A stretch of DNA of 64,000 nt from Erigeron canadensis (GCF_010389155.1 NC_057768.1:7934501-7998500); one strand, 5' to 3'; positions 1-11,999 are shown, counted from the stretch's first letter. Translations and numbers: made by a program. Notes: a model not told the origin generated them from the sequence alone.

Positions 1-127
1 GGTGAATAGTGTACGTACATGCATACAATAAATTAACCTCGCTCGCTCAAAATTTGCTTATGCCATATGAAAAAGGCAACTCCGTACTTCAAGTATTCGA
101 GATCATATTTTTCTTTGAATCATATTT

Positions 128-593
128 TTTCTACAACAAATATGTTATATCTTAACACTCATTTTTTCGCACTTTTTAAAAATGTTTAAAAAATTATAAA
201 TTTGTTCACACTTATAAATGTGTGAAAAAAATCACATTTAAAAGTGTGAATAAAGTTAAAGGATCAAAAAATTTTCACAATTATATATATGTAGAAACAA
301 AAAGTTTACATTTTCAAGTGTGTAAAAATATATAATTGTTAACACTTAAAAGTGTGGAAGTAACTTGTGACACCAAATTTCCTCACACAAGAGGAAGTGC
401 GAGGAATTTGAGTGTGAACATTTTGCTTATACATTTATACTTGTGAAAAAAGTATGTCTTTATTAATTTTTTCACACTTCTAACTGTGAATTTTTTTTAA
501 ACAATTTTAAATGTGAACAAATTAACATATTTTTTTACATTTTTTAAAAATGCGAGAAAATAATTGTAAGCAATTAACATTTTTGTTGTAGTG
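128..593. mobile_element. CACTA-type fold-back MITE
   Basis: The right end reads CATTTTTGTTGTAGTG, the complement of the common plant CACTA terminus CACTACAACAAAAATG. The left end carries a decayed version, CTACAACAAATATG, near 131. Between them the two halves are complementary, with repeated TTCACACTTxxAAxTGTGAA blocks (for example around 200-245 and 470-515), so the whole piece can fold into a long hairpin. There is no coding capacity. This is a non-autonomous CACTA derivative by terminus type; the 3-bp target duplication is not clear. Confidence 0.6.
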
Positions 594-1444
594 CGTATAT
601 AAGATATTTACTTCATGTATTAGTACTTAGCAGTACATTTAAGGATGTATTGATTGAATTTTTTTAATAAAGTCTTCCTGCAATACATCAACACAATATC
701 TAATATACCTATAATACCTTATAATTAATTAAATTACAACAAAAATTCATGAATTCTTAAAATAACTACATTAATATTTCCTTTAACATTAATTTTTTTT
801 ACATTCACCACCATTGTCGCCCCCACCGCCACCATGCACCACCCCGTGCCGCTATCATTATCGCTGTTGCATTGCGCGAACATATATATGACTCGTAATT
901 ATAAAAAAAATGGAACAATTTACCAATACATAACTTCAATTCTACTTTAAACTTGCTTGGGATGTATAGGATTATGCAATGGCGCATACGGACTGATTGA
1001 GGGTGGAAGCACTGACAACTAAGATCAGGAACAAAGCTAGATTTTTAAGTTATTAATAATTAATGCATGGCTTACTATATTCTCAAAAAAATGATAACGA
1101 AATATTAACAGAAATATGGCAGCGTCAGGGACAGAATAAACATAAATATGTTGAGATAGATATACCTAACTACTGAGCAATGGTATTTTTCTTTACATAC
1201 GTAACAATCGCCGAAAATATTCTAATGCGAGTAAAAATCATGCAATTGGGTTACAAACTATAATCCTGTAATATAAATAGTGGTCTAGTGATAACAATTA
1301 AGGAGTAACAAATATATATATACTTCTGGTTGAATTGCTATATTAATTAACTTATATGTAGTATGTTACGTAACTTTGACATTATTACCAATAATACTAC
1401 AAGTGTATTTTTATTTTCTGATAAAGATATCGCAATTAACTAAA
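594..1444. other. Intergenic AT-rich DNA, no gene seen
   Basis: No open frame of plausible coding quality is present. A GC-richer patch at 810-870 contains ACCGCCACCATGC and TTGCATTGCGCG. It resembles the 3' ends of the Helitron-like repeats found elsewhere in the window and is probably an old copy. Confidence 0.5.
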
Positions 1445-1466
1445 TGTGAGAAATTAAACGATAAAG

Positions 1467-1703
1467 TTTAAGAGGTTGAGATTGAGAGTTTGAGATCGAG
1501 AGTGTTCTCCTATTCGGTTTAATTTGGCTTCTCCTACCGTCGGGTATTTTTTGCAAGGGTTATACCCCTTGGCCCGAGGTCCCTTCCACTTCGGTAAATC
1601 TGGAATCAGCCTCCCTACCTTTGTGTAGGGGTAAGGTCTGTCTACATCGTACCTCCCTCATGCCCTGACGTTTGTCGGAATTGGGTACCGTTGTTGTTGT
1701 TGC
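1467..1703 (+). mobile_element. 5'-truncated RTE LINE 3' end with perfect 22-bp target duplication
   Basis: The sequence ends in a short TTG-repeat tail (1690-1703). Its last ~150 bp match the 3' end of the RTE LINE at 36800-40149: CTCTACCTTTGTGTAG-like block, TAAGRCTGTCTACA, ACCTCCCYCATRCC, GGxATTGGGTMC, (TTG)n. It is flanked by identical 22-bp copies, 1445-1466 and 1704-1725 (TGTGAGAAATTAAACGATAA plus AG), the signature of target-primed insertion. No tRNA-like promoter is seen at its 5' end, so it is read as a truncated LINE and not a SINE. The perfect duplication suggests a fairly recent insertion. Confidence 0.8.
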
Positions 1704-1725
1704 TGTGAGAAATTAAACGATAAAG

Positions 1726-2609
1726 CCCACGAAAAACGATGCTATCTATATTTCTAAACAACTCAAATGTTTATGATAGAACCTACTCCGTAAAGTTTAT
1801 CAAAATACCACAAACACCCCCCGCAGATATAAGTATTGAAACACAAACCGGAATATAAACCAAACTACAAAGAGCTTATTAACGGAAAGCCCATCTAATA
1901 CTTTGATGTAGTTGATGAAGATCATACAATATGGAGCATGTCAAGAAACAAACAGATTAAAAAATTTAAATAAATAAACTAACTTAAGTTCTAAAATCCC
2001 AAGAGGGTAGCCCTTCAAGAAAAAAAAAAATCTCATTAATCGTCGTGTCATTTAACAGATTAATATAAATTTCCTTTTTTTAGTGGTTTCATAAAAAAAT
2101 TCGAACGACATCCCCCGAAAGACGTAGATGCCATAAATGGAATGAACCATTCTGACCATTCGAAAGTTAAAAAAAAATACATTTACTTTATGGTAAAAGA
2201 TGTGAATTGCTAGAAATTTAGTGGGGCGGATACCAAATTACTACTACGTATTTGAAGTAGTGAATTTTGAGCTCTGAATAAATTACATTATTGGGCCTTT
2301 GGACATTTATGAAGTTGGGCCATCGACGAAGGCCGGTCAACGACTAGTCCCGACTCTCCCTGTGCTCCCGAGTCCTGACTATGATAGCATTTAGTGATGG
2401 TGGCGTAAATATTATTGATGTGTCAATTTTTCTATTATTACGAAAAAGAGTCTGTAACAAAAAAATATTATTGGTATTCTATATTAATAATTATAAATTT
2501 GAGTCATAATATCTATATACATAGATTGGCTCAAATAATTTTATGTTTCAAACTTTTCATTTCGTTATGTATAGCACTCGGTTAAGGAAGGTATTTGCAT
2601 AATATAATA
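1726..2609. other. Intergenic, no feature recognised
   Basis: AT-rich DNA with no credible open frame, no terminal repeats and no recognised transposon end. Nothing can be called beyond simple A-runs near 2020. Confidence 0.4.
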
Positions 2610-2807
2610 CTCCCTCCGTCCCATTTTAGTTGTTATGTTTATTAATTTTGACCGAAAATAACTTTTTTTGTAATATATAGTAGTTGATGAAACTCATATG
2701 AACGAAAATTACATTAAAACCCAATCCATTCATATATTTTATATCAAGTGTTACATGATACAAAATTATTTATGGTCAACATGACAATTAAAATGGGACG
2801 GAAGGAA
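2610..2807. mobile_element. Stowaway-type MITE
   Basis: It starts CTCCCTCCGTCCCATTTTAG and ends AAAATGGGACGGAAGGAA, near-perfect inverted copies of the classical plant Stowaway terminus. It is flanked by TA at 2608-2609 and 2808-2809. The 198-bp body has internal complementarity and no coding capacity. This is a Tc1/mariner-dependent non-autonomous element. Confidence 0.88.
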
Positions 2808-2894
2808 TATTACTTAGTAGGTATGAATAATCTGTACTAAATTCATGTTTGATTTTCAATATTGAATTTAAAATTTCAATATTGATTTTAAGTT

Positions 2895-3265
2895 TCAACA
2901 TTTATTTCGTCAAAATGTTTCTCTTATCTATTCTATATTTACGTGAAATAACTAAAATACCATTTGTCTCTCCTTAAATCTCAACCAATCATTTTTTATT
3001 CTCTCCTGCATAAATCATTTTATTCGAAATCTTTTATCTCAAAAATCGTACATCGATAAATTATAAAAATTATATGGGTGTTCTTAAAATTTCATGCTCT
3101 TTCATTAGAGTGGTCATTCGATATATACTTTCGATAAATTTTTAAATTCGATGGCTTAGCTTGTCAGGTAAATTGCCCCATCACCGCCACCACCATCGCC
3201 GCCATTACATTACCACCCCGTCATCACCCCATCACTGCCGCAACGCACGGATATCATTCTCTTAT
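2895..3265 (+). mobile_element. Helitron-like repeat, family copy A
   Basis: One of six copies of a non-autonomous family in this window. It contains the family core (about 3041-3155: CGTACATCGATAAATTATAA, TATGGGTGTTCTTAAAATTT, CATGCTCTTTCATTAGAG) and ends in the GC-rich hairpin region ACCGCCGC...CGCAACGCACGG followed by ATATCATTCTC. The histidine-rich open frame at 3161-3355 is produced by the CAC/CCG-rich tail and is not a gene. The Helitron assignment rests on the 3' hairpin and terminal CTxx plus T pattern; this copy is worn. Confidence 0.55.
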
Positions 3266-3419
3266 ACGTATACATATTCATTTATTCAATCTTCATATAT
3301 ACATTTATTTAAGTTTCATGTATGTGTCATTAGTTTTTGTTTGATATTTAGATAATTATGTGGAGTTTTATAACCATAGCCTTTACCACTGTGGTTGACA
3401 TACTCGAGTAGGTTTTTAA

Positions 3420-3635
3420 GGGGGTGTTTGGTGTTTCGTTTACAAAACAAATTTTGCGTATTCAAAGTAGATTATGCATTTTCAAAACTGCGTAGCATGT
3501 ATGTACATGCTTCTCTAAAACTGCGTTTTCATAGTAAATAATCACTTTTTCACACAAAGACTTTTTTTAGATTATTTGCGTCTTACAAACGTAATAATCA
3601 AATAATCACTTTATATCGTAATCTCAAACACCCTC
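3420..3635. mobile_element. hAT-type MITE (GGGTGTTTGG termini)
   Basis: Inverted termini GGGGTGTTTGG and CAAACACCCTC bound a ~215-bp element with internal runs such as AATAATCAAATAATCACTTT. A second copy lies at 21481-21712 and a degenerate relative at about 22808-23050. The GGGTGTTTGG terminus is common among plant hAT MITEs. No open frame. Confidence 0.68.
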
Positions 3636-3666
3636 TAAATGAGGGTTAAAAACTATATATAGAATA

Positions 3667-4828
3667 GAGTTAATTACAGAAACCGTCCCTGTCGTGGATT
3701 TTCACTTGTAGCTTTCATCCTTAAGTTTAATAAATTGCAGTATTAGTCCAAAAAACTTTATTCCGTCAACACTTTTGGTCACGACCATAAACGTCTGTTA
3801 AAAAGGAGGTCACATGTCTGACACGTGATGGGTAATCTCGTAATTTGGTTTACAGTTAATTACAGAAATAATCCTTATCGCGAACCCCACCACTTTCAAC
3901 TTTGGTCCTCATCTTTAAGTAATTAACTTTAAGCCAAATTAGTTAAACTAAATTTAAAAACCCAAAATCTTATCAACATATCTTAAACTAAATCTTATAT
4001 ACAAATTTCTAGAAATAATATATTCAAACTTTTAATAACTCACACAAACTGCTCATGAGCCACGACAAATAAAAAGGAAATGAGATGTGACTATGTGAAT
4101 GTTATTATAAAGATATGTTTGCGTGAGGAAACTAGGAAAACGTGAAACAAATTGAAGCTCGTATAATGACTTCAAAATCGGATTCAAGTGAGTGATGGGG
4201 TTATTGTGGAAGCTAAGACAGATTCTGGTGACTCACAACCACCAGCATCTCTGGTGACTCCAAACCCGGAATTTGTCATAGTCACCATAGTAACCCCATT
4301 ACTCACTTGAATCCGATTTCGAAGTTATTAAGAGGCCCGAGCTTCAGTTTGTTTCATGCTTTTCTGGTTTTCTCTTGCACGGATGTATTTATATTAGCAA
4401 TCACATAATCACATCTCATTTCCTATTCATTTGTGGTGGCTCACGAGCAGTTTGTGTGATTTATTAAAATCTTGAATATATTATTTTTAAAAAGCTTGTA
4501 TATAAGATATAGTTTAATATATGTTGATAAGATTTTGGTTTTAGATTTAGTTTAACAAATTTGGCTTAAAGTTAATTATTAAAAGCTAATGACCAAAGTT
4601 GAAAGTGGTGGTTCACGATGAGTACGAAATCGGTAATAATTAACTCTAAAGCAAGTTACCAGATTACCCATCACGTGTCAGACACGTGACCACCTTTTTA
4701 ACGGACGTTTATGGCCAGGACCAAAAGTGTTGACGAAGCAAAGTTTTTTGTACTAAAACTGTAATTTATTAAACTTAAGGACGAAAACTGTTTTGGTCCA
4801 CGACAGGGACGATTTCGGTAATTAACAC
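3667..4828. mobile_element. 1.16-kb Mutator-type fold-back element
   Basis: The left half (3667-~4235) and right half (~4250-4828) are inverted copies. The ends are GAGTTAATTACAGAAACCG and CGGTAATTAACAC, and matching internal blocks run to the centre (for example GACACGTGATGGGTAATCT against AGATTACCCATCACGTGTC). Flanking 9-bp direct repeats TATAGAATA (3658-3666) and TATAAAATA (4829-4837) differ by one base. A 9-bp duplication with long inverted repeats indicates a MULE derivative. There is no transposase frame. A transcript would form a very long hairpin. Confidence 0.82.
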
Positions 4829-5000
4829 TATAAAATATTACTCGTAATATATTTAAAGTAACTAGTCTAAATACCCATACGGTGTACGGTAGTTATATAG
4901 ATTATATCATATAAAAAAAATTATACTATTTCCTCCTCTCATTTTTACTACACTTTTAACGGCATACTATCTACTCATGACGTTAATTTACACGAATGTT

Positions 5001-5251
5001 GCAGTTAAAACTGGTGGCGCGACCTCTATTGGTGGGGATTTTTTCTCACGTCTCGTGTTTGTCCTTGGCATGAGTTCTTACTTTTTTTGTAATCTTTGTA
5101 GTTGAAGCCTCGAGTATCTAGAATAAGTTTGTAGTTTGTCGATTATCTAGAATACGTTTCTTCATTGTTATCTTTATTGTTATCTTTGTATTTCTAGCAC
5201 CTTGCTAGATTGATTATAAATGAAATTCCATTATTACTATTAATAAAAAAC
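5001..5251 (+). mobile_element. 3' end of an L1-type LINE, 5'-truncated
   Basis: The 250-bp body matches the 3' untranslated part of the LINE at 27481-29234: GGTGGCxCGxCCTxTxTTGG TGGGGxTTTTTT, TCTCGTxTxT, CTAGCRxCTTGCTAGA, then an AATAAA-like tail with an A-run at 5245. It is flanked by TTTACACGAATGTT (4987-5000) and TTTATACGAATGTT (5252-5265), a 14-bp target duplication with one mismatch. Only the non-coding 3' end was inserted. Confidence 0.75.
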
Positions 5252-5417
5252 TTTATACGAATGTTTGAGATGCTATAAAGGTAATGTACTATAGCAATAG
5301 GCTATCAATTCTAGTTATACTTAATATAATTATTTGTTTCAAAATTATGGTTCACTTCATAAAAAAGCTATTAATTGTTTCTTCTTTTATCCTTGATCTA
5401 TCTATACTTATATATTA

Positions 5418-5810
5418 GGGCTAAGTGTGTCGAAATGCAGTCAACTAATCACCAAAAATTATTGTGTGTACGAACTCCAGGTCGGCTTTATTGTATTCAG
5501 AAAACTTGAAATTATGTTTATTGTGAACATAAAACGGATGTGGGACCGGTTACTTCACATAAAACTTGTTTATTTTCATATATTTTCTTTATTGGGTGCA
5601 TAAATTAATCCCAAAAAGTTATTGTGTGCATGCCACGTAAGCAGTCAGTGGATCAACCTGAAAGTGGTGACCGGCTAACTTCTTACCCGGTAACTTTTGT
5701 TTACTATGGAACTCTTGAACAAGTTTCCAGAATACAATAAAACCGACCTATAGTTCGTGCACACAATAACTTTTCAGGATTAGTTAACTGCATTCCGGCG
5801 CACTTAACCC
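5418..5810. mobile_element. TIR element, 393 bp, copy 1
   Basis: It begins GGGCTAAGTGTGTCGAAATG and ends CATTCCGGCGCACTTAACCC, inverted copies of each other over about 30 bp, extending into GCAGTCAACTAATC / GATTAGTTAACTGC. A near-identical second copy lies at 25460-25849. Each sits in a TA-rich target. It has no coding capacity. The superfamily is uncertain; the TA flanks would suit a Tc1/mariner- or Harbinger-like element. Confidence 0.75.
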
Positions 5811-5819
5811 TATATATTA

Positions 5820-6204
5820 TAGGGCAAATTCTTCATGTCTACATTTTAAGTTTCAACATTTACTTTTTCAAAATATCCGCCTATTTATCCTATATTTATT
5901 TAAAATAACTATAATACTTTTTCTCTTTTCTTAAATCTCAACCAATCATTTTTTTCTCGCTCTTCTATAAATTATTTATTACTTCAATACATTCAAAATC
6001 TTTTATCTCAAAAACCGTACATCGATAAATTATAAAAGTTATATGGGTGTTCTTAAAATTTTATGCTCTTTCATTAGAGATATCTTCGATATACTTTCGA
6101 TGAATTTTTAATTCCTATTAGACATTTGACTATCACAACCTATCACACTTTATAATTTATCACTCCACCATCTCACCGCCGCAATGCGCGAATACTTACT
6201 CTCA
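5820..6204 (+). mobile_element. Helitron-like repeat, family copy B
   Basis: Shares with copies A and C-F the run AACCGTACATCGATAAATTA, the TATGGGTGTTCTTAAAATTT block, the CACxxYATCTCACCGCCGCAATGCGCG hairpin region and the terminal TACTTACTCTC. It ends about 350 bp upstream of the P450 TATA box and so forms part of that gene's distal promoter region. Confidence 0.6.
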
Positions 6205-6550
6205 TTGTCATTAATATCTTTTTTGGAATATAATTTATCTTAAATGCAAGAACAAAATGATTTCTTTTACTAAGTCAAATCTCATCTCAATTTAATAACC
6301 ATACCTTCATTTGATTTTTATTTTTGGATTATTGGATAGACGATATTTTAAAATTATGACAAAATTATTGTGTGTATAATATTCATGAACATGGACACTT
6401 GATAAAAAAAAATACATTATCCGTCATTTTTTTAAACCAAGTAAACCGGTTACCCATACAAATCAATAATCAAATTAGTCAACTATTGTAAATTACAACT
6501 TTCCAATAAATTATAAACATAAACACAAACTCATTCAAACTTCCATCCTG

Positions 6551-6558
6551 TATATAAA
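6551..6558 (+). promoter_or_regulatory. TATA box of the P450 gene
   Basis: TATATAAA lies 94 bp upstream of the P450 start codon. A pyrimidine/CA-rich leader (CTCCACTCAGCAACATAAC) follows at the distance expected for a plant core promoter. Transcription would start near 6580, leaving a 5' leader of about 70 bases. Confidence 0.65.
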
Positions 6559-6651
6559 CACACACTACATCTATCTCCACTCAGCAACATAACTTATTTT
6601 GCACCTCATCACATCCCTAAAAACACCTCCTAGCAAGAGGGGAAAGAAAAC

Positions 6652-9600
6652 ATGGATTATACATCTATCATACTTTATGTAATACTTCCTCTTTCAACCT
6701 TATTCATTTTGTCCAGTCTTCGCAGAAAACGTTTTCCACCAGGTCCAAAAGGATGGCCCATCATCGGCAACATGCTAATGATGGACCAACTCACTCATCG
6801 CGGACTGGCCGCGCTGAGTGAGAAATATGGTGGTCTAATTCATCTCAAAATGGGCTTCAGCCATACTATGGCTGTCTGCTCGCCCGAAATAGCCAAACAA
6901 GTTCTCCAAGTCCAAGACAACATATTCTCAAACCGGCCGGCAACCATAGCTATCACATATTTAACATACGATCGCCAAGATATGGCTTTTGCAAATTACG
7001 GCCCATTTTGGCGTCAGATGCGTAAACTTTGTGTCATGAAGCTATTTAGCCGAAAAAGAGCCGAGTCATGGGACTCGGTTAGAGATGAAGTTATGTCCAT
7101 GATAAAAGTTACCGCTCTTAGCTCGGGTTCATCTGTTAACCTCGGAGAACTTGTTTTCGGGTTAACACATGATATTATTTACCGGGCTGCTTTCGGGTCA
7201 ATTTCTCATGAAGGAAAAGAAGAATTCATTAGAATTTTACAAGAATATACAAAACTTTTTGGAGCTTTCAATCTAGCTGATTTTATTCCTTGGTTAGGTT
7301 TTATTGATCCCGCGGGTCTAAACACCCGGTTGCCTAAGGCCCGGGCCTCGTTAGACGGGTTCATCGATAAAATTATCGATGAACACTTGAGAAAGGGAAA
7401 GAAAGCTGATGAAGCTGATAATGATATGGTAGATGAGATGTTAGCGTTTTACAGCGAAGAAGGAAAAGTTAACGAAGGGGAGGATTTGCAAAACGCTATT
7501 AGACTCACACGTAACAACATCAAAGCCATTATTATGGTAAGTCTATATATCATTTTCATAATTATTATAGTACATATATATTATTATTTTCATATATATA
7601 TAATATTAATATCATATATTATAACTATAAGTTTTGCTAATCTATCTTATATGATCGTTATTTTATTATGAAATCAACATGGGATTTGAACATTCTGTCC
7701 AATCGATCGAATACTAATTATATATGGTGTATATTATGAGATAAAAATGGCAGATCGACATGATTATTCTGTCAAACAAAACATGGTGTATATATGGATA
7801 TATTATTATGTATGGATATCATAATATTAACTAAAAAAAGTTGTCTTACCATAAATGAAAAATCTATTTTATAACTAACCAATCATAAATTTTATTTGCT
7901 TAGGATAACTTATTCATCTTAAACTTTCCTATAATTTATTAAGTTCGTGTGAATCAAAAGAATTTTTCTAACGATAACTTTTAAGGATTGTCATTATGTA
8001 TAAAAAACCTATATTTTTAATTTTAAAAACTCATTATTCGAATTTTATTCGATCTTAAAAATCTCTAAAGACTTTAAATTTTATTTAAGCTCAATATATT
8101 AAAAAATAGACTTTCTTACATTATAGATAATAAATTATCCATATCTACATCCATAATCTATAACCTCTTATAAAGTATATTGATCCCTCATATTTTAAAA
8201 AATTCAACACTTTTTTATACCTAAAATACCCTTATTTTTTAATCATAATCTCGCTATACACCTAATCTATACTTTTATACTATTTAATAAATAAAATAAC
8301 TCTCTCTTTAAAAATTATGGACGAATTATCTAAAATACCATTAATGATTAAATTACAATGTCATTTATTTATCCAAAATATCTCCATTACCTATTTACAT
8401 CAATTACATTTACATCAATTATCTACACCACTCGATGCCGCCCCCACCACCAACAGTCACCCCACCAACACCGTTGTCGCCACAACCACCGTTGCATTGC
8501 GCGGATACCGTTCAAGTATAGAATAAAATAAGATTTTATATGATATATTGACACAATTAAATAATTTTTTTTTTAACTTTCAAATATCGCATATTATATC
8601 TTTAAAGTTTCAAATATCATATAAAAATGATAATGAAAACCTTTAAAACACAAAAATATATGTGTACGCATGATTAAAATATCAATATGTACAAAAAAAA
8701 AACAATTCTAAGTATTTTAACATTTTATTTTAACTTAATTGTGCATACAAGGACTAAAATCTAGTTTATACACATATACTATCATTCAAAATATATATAA
8801 TTATTATTGTGTATACTTTTATGGATATTATATAGGCTTTAGGTAAATAAACAAGTATTAAAGTAAACAAATAAAATAATAGGTTTCTATTCATTGAAAA
8901 TCACCGTGCATATGAAAATCATCGTGCATCAATTGCTTCGTGAATCTTCGTGCATCAATTTAAACATGATCTAAGGGTCAAAATTTTGTCTTATTTATTT
9001 TACTTTAATACCTATTTTACAATACCCAACCCCATATTATATATATGCAAATTTAATAAGGTTTAAAATTTTAGTGAATATAGATATAGATATATGGTGT
9101 ACGATGGCATGATGCTAAAGTTCTAATACCTTTTTTTTTTTGAAAGGTTGAAGTTCAAATACCTAATTAACAATGGATTATGTCTTTGTTGCTTAATGTT
9201 ATAGTAATGTTAATAAATATGATTTTAGAATTTTATTAGAATATGAAATCAGACTTATGTAACATCGACGTCAAGTGTTGATGACATGCTTACCATATTG
9301 GTTTAATTAAAACTGCAATTAAAAGATTTATTGGTGACAACTCGCAATTCATGAATGATTACATATGGAGAAAAATAATTTTTCTTCTTTATTATATTCT
9401 ATTCTATTTTGGGTTTTTTTTTCCTCAAATTTATTCTTAATATGATAATACGATCATGGAAATTTGATACTGTTACTTTTAAATATATATGTATACATAT
9501 CATAATAATTATAATTATATGGTGGAAAATGTTGGCAAATTTGATCAAGTCACACTGAGATATGGTTAGATCGAAGTTGAAATATGGCTAATAAAATAAT

Positions 9601-11989
9601 AATAAAAAAATAGATCGAAGTTAAAGTATGGCTAATAGAATAATAACAAAAAGTAAACTCTTTGTGGTATCGGTGCTTCATCGATCGACGGATGAAGATT
9701 GGTTTCTATTTTGTGGGTCGTTGAACAAATCAAAATACTAACATGATAAAAAGGGTTTATATATCATCAATTAAAATTAAGGCCTTACTATATACATAGG
9801 TTCACTGGAAGGATTTCTCGAAATAAGAAAGTTTTGTGTTTAATCGATCCTTTTGTACTCTATTGTGCTCTAAAAGAATTGCTTGACCGGAATTATTCGT
9901 TGTAGATAGACAAAAAGACACTTGAGATTTTAAAGCGAATGTTCTTAATTAAATATTTTATCTTATTATTAAAATTTACTAACTTTAATTTGTTACATTC
10001 CAATAAAAATAGTCAATATAAAATCACAATTCATTCAAAAATAATATTTTCTCGTCCCACTAAATGTGTCTTATTTGAATTTTTAAAGTTTTTTTTTTAT
10101 ATATAAATTTTGACTTTAAATATTTTGATTTGTATTATATAATATTTGATGAAAATTATACAATAAAGTATAAATTTAAAACTCAATCAATTTATATAAT
10201 TTTCATCAAATATTATATAACACAAATCAAAATATTTAAGCTCAAAGTTTATAAAGGAAGATTTTGAAAATTAAAAATAAGACACATTTAGTGAGACGAA
10301 AGGAATATTAAATAAGTATTTTTTTCATAACAAATATAAATTTTGAATTTACAAACATATAAACATAACATTAAACTATATGTTTATACGTAGTTTTATA
10401 AAAGTTTTTAAAAAATAAAAAATAAGAAAACTGGCTGGTTAACCAGGACCGTTTGTACTAGAAAAAACCCATCAAATTACGAAAAATCAGCCGATTTGAA
10501 TCCCGTGAAAGATCGAGCCTAACAAACTAGTCACTCTTCCGGAACTCGATCGATCCGGTCTGGTCGGTCCGAATCATCATTTTTAAAACATTGATTTAAG
10601 CAAGGGTCTTTATATCATAGTTGTTAAACTCTTACGAGTCTTTATATCATATTTGTTAAACTCTTACGAGTCGCGAGTCGACTCTTACGAGTCGAGTCGA
10701 TTTACACCAAAAATGAGTCGACTCGCTAGGTGACTCGTTTTTGTCCAAACTCATACGAGTCATTGTGTAAACTTGGACCGAGTCACAAGTCGCATACTTA
10801 CAATTATTGTGTTTCGATAATATGATTATATTATATTTATTGTTACATTATTTTATGTGTTATTTACATAGTTTTAATTCTTTCATTGAGAATATGAAGA
10901 TAAATTGTAATTTATGAATAAAATATATTAAGATAATGAATTGAAGTTATATTTAGTTTATAGTAACGTCACATATATATAATTATACTATATTATGTAG
11001 TATTTATAAACAACCTAACTCTTACAAGTTGAATATGTTTTAAGTAATGAGTCAAAAAATCATGTTTTCAAGTCGAGTCAAAAATTAATTATAATAAGTA
11101 ACTTTTAAAAAGCTGAAAGGCTAAGATGTAAAATTTAACTGTGAGACCCACTTGCTATTCAATTAATACCAATTTGTATGTCACTCGCCCTTCGGAGATC
11201 GACAAGTCGACGTATGAGAATACATATTTATTTAGCACACCAAATTGGTCAACAAAATTGTTAAAAAAGACATGTTTAATTTAAAGATCTTATATGAAGA
11301 ATTGACATTTATCAACGTATTTTTTTTAGAACGGCAATAACATTTGTCGATGTATTTGTTTTCAGGATGTAATGTTTGGAGGCACTGAAACGGTGGCTTC
11401 TGCTATCGAATGGGCTTTGACTGAGCTAATGCACACGCCAGAGTCACTCAAGCGTGTACAACAAGAGCTTGTTGATGTCGTTGGCCTCGAACGTCGTGTC
11501 GAAGAATCTGACTTCGAGAAACTCACCTACTTCCGATGCGTTATCAAAGAAACTCTTAGACTCCACCCTCCTATTCCTGTCCTTCTCCACCAATCTTCCG
11601 AAGCCACGGAAGTTGCTGGATACCACATCCCAAAGGGGACGCGTGTCATGGTTAATACATATGCTATTAACCGTGACAAAAATGCTTGGAAGGATCCAGA
11701 TACATTTAACCCATCTCGTTTCTTGGAAAACGGGGCACCAGACTTTAAAGGAAGCAACTACGAGTTTCTTCCTTTTGGGTCTGGACGCAGATCATGTCCT
11801 GGAATGCAACTTGGATTGTACGCCTTGGAAATGTCCGTCGCGCACCTCCTCCATTCGTTCACGTGGCAGTTGCCTGATGGGATGAAACCAAGTGAGATCG
11901 ACATGACCGATGTGTTTGGACTTACCGCGCCAAAGGCGACCCGCCTCATTGCGATTCCTACTCCTCGTTTATTGTGCCCGTTGTATTAA
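6652..11989 (+). CDS. CYP84A: Ferulate/coniferaldehyde 5-hydroxylase, cytochrome P450 CYP84A
   Basis: Two exons, 6652-7536 and 11366-11989, joined by GT-AG splicing (AAAGCCATTATTATG|gtaagt ... ttttcag|GATGTAATG), give 502 codons. Family enzymes are ER-bound monooxygenases that hydroxylate coniferaldehyde, coniferyl alcohol or ferulate at C5, opening the syringyl lignin and sinapate branch. Residues 1-25 form a hydrophobic anchor followed by RRKRFPPGPKGWPIIGN, the basic stretch and proline hinge. MFGGTET (298-304) is the I-helix oxygen site, ETLR (357-360) the K-helix ExxR, FNPSRF (409-414) the PERF motif, and FGSGRRSCPG (432-441) the haem loop with Cys439. FGGTETVASAIEWA and GMQLGLYALEMSVAHLLHSF are typical of CYP84A and unlike other CYP71-clan families. 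The start is the first ATG after the TATA box and aligns with the anchor. Length is close to the usual ~510-520 aa, and no stop or frameshift is seen, so the gene looks functional. Substrate preference within the pathway cannot be read from sequence. Confidence 0.93.
10047..10305. mobile_element. Stowaway-type MITE inside the P450 intron
   Basis: The left end TTTTCTCGTCCCACTAAATG and right end CATTTAGTGAGACGAAAGGAA are inverted copies. Pairing continues inward (TGTGTCTTATTT / AAATAAGACACA) to nearly the centre, giving a 259-bp hairpin. TA flanks lie at 10045-10046 and 10306-10307. The termini are slightly decayed from the CTCCCTCCGTCCC consensus. Confidence 0.78.
10611..10745. repeat. Clustered ACGAGTC / GAGTCGACTC motifs
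   Basis: The block repeats CTCTTACGAGTC three times and contains overlapping palindromes built on GAGTCGACTCG. Further scattered AAGTCGAGTC motifs occur near 11070. It is a local, imperfect repeat inside the P450 intron. No function can be assigned; the density of one 6-mer in otherwise AT-rich intron DNA is what stands out. Confidence 0.5.
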
Positions 11990-11999
11990 CAAATGGTCA

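Larger units (their letters stand above)
7537..11365 (+). other. Single large intron (3.83 kb) of the P450 gene
   Basis: The intron separates residue 295 from residue 296, just before the I-helix motif. It holds a Helitron-like 3' tail (8420-8520: CACCACTCGATGCC..., GTTGCATTGCGCGGATACC), a Stowaway-type MITE (10047-10305) and a block of GAGTCG repeats (10611-10745). No coding sequence on either strand was credible. The transposon load explains its length. Confidence 0.8.

Noticed and set aside
1467..1703. SINE
   Set aside because: It has the RTE tail and a target duplication but no A or B box, so a truncated LINE is the simpler reading.
3161..3355. His-rich 64-aa open frame
   Set aside because: It lies in the CAC/CCG-rich tail of a Helitron-like repeat and has no support as a gene.
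11454..11885. 143-aa overlapping + frame within P450 exon 2
   Set aside because: Off-frame shadow of the P450 coding sequence, which carries all conserved motifs.
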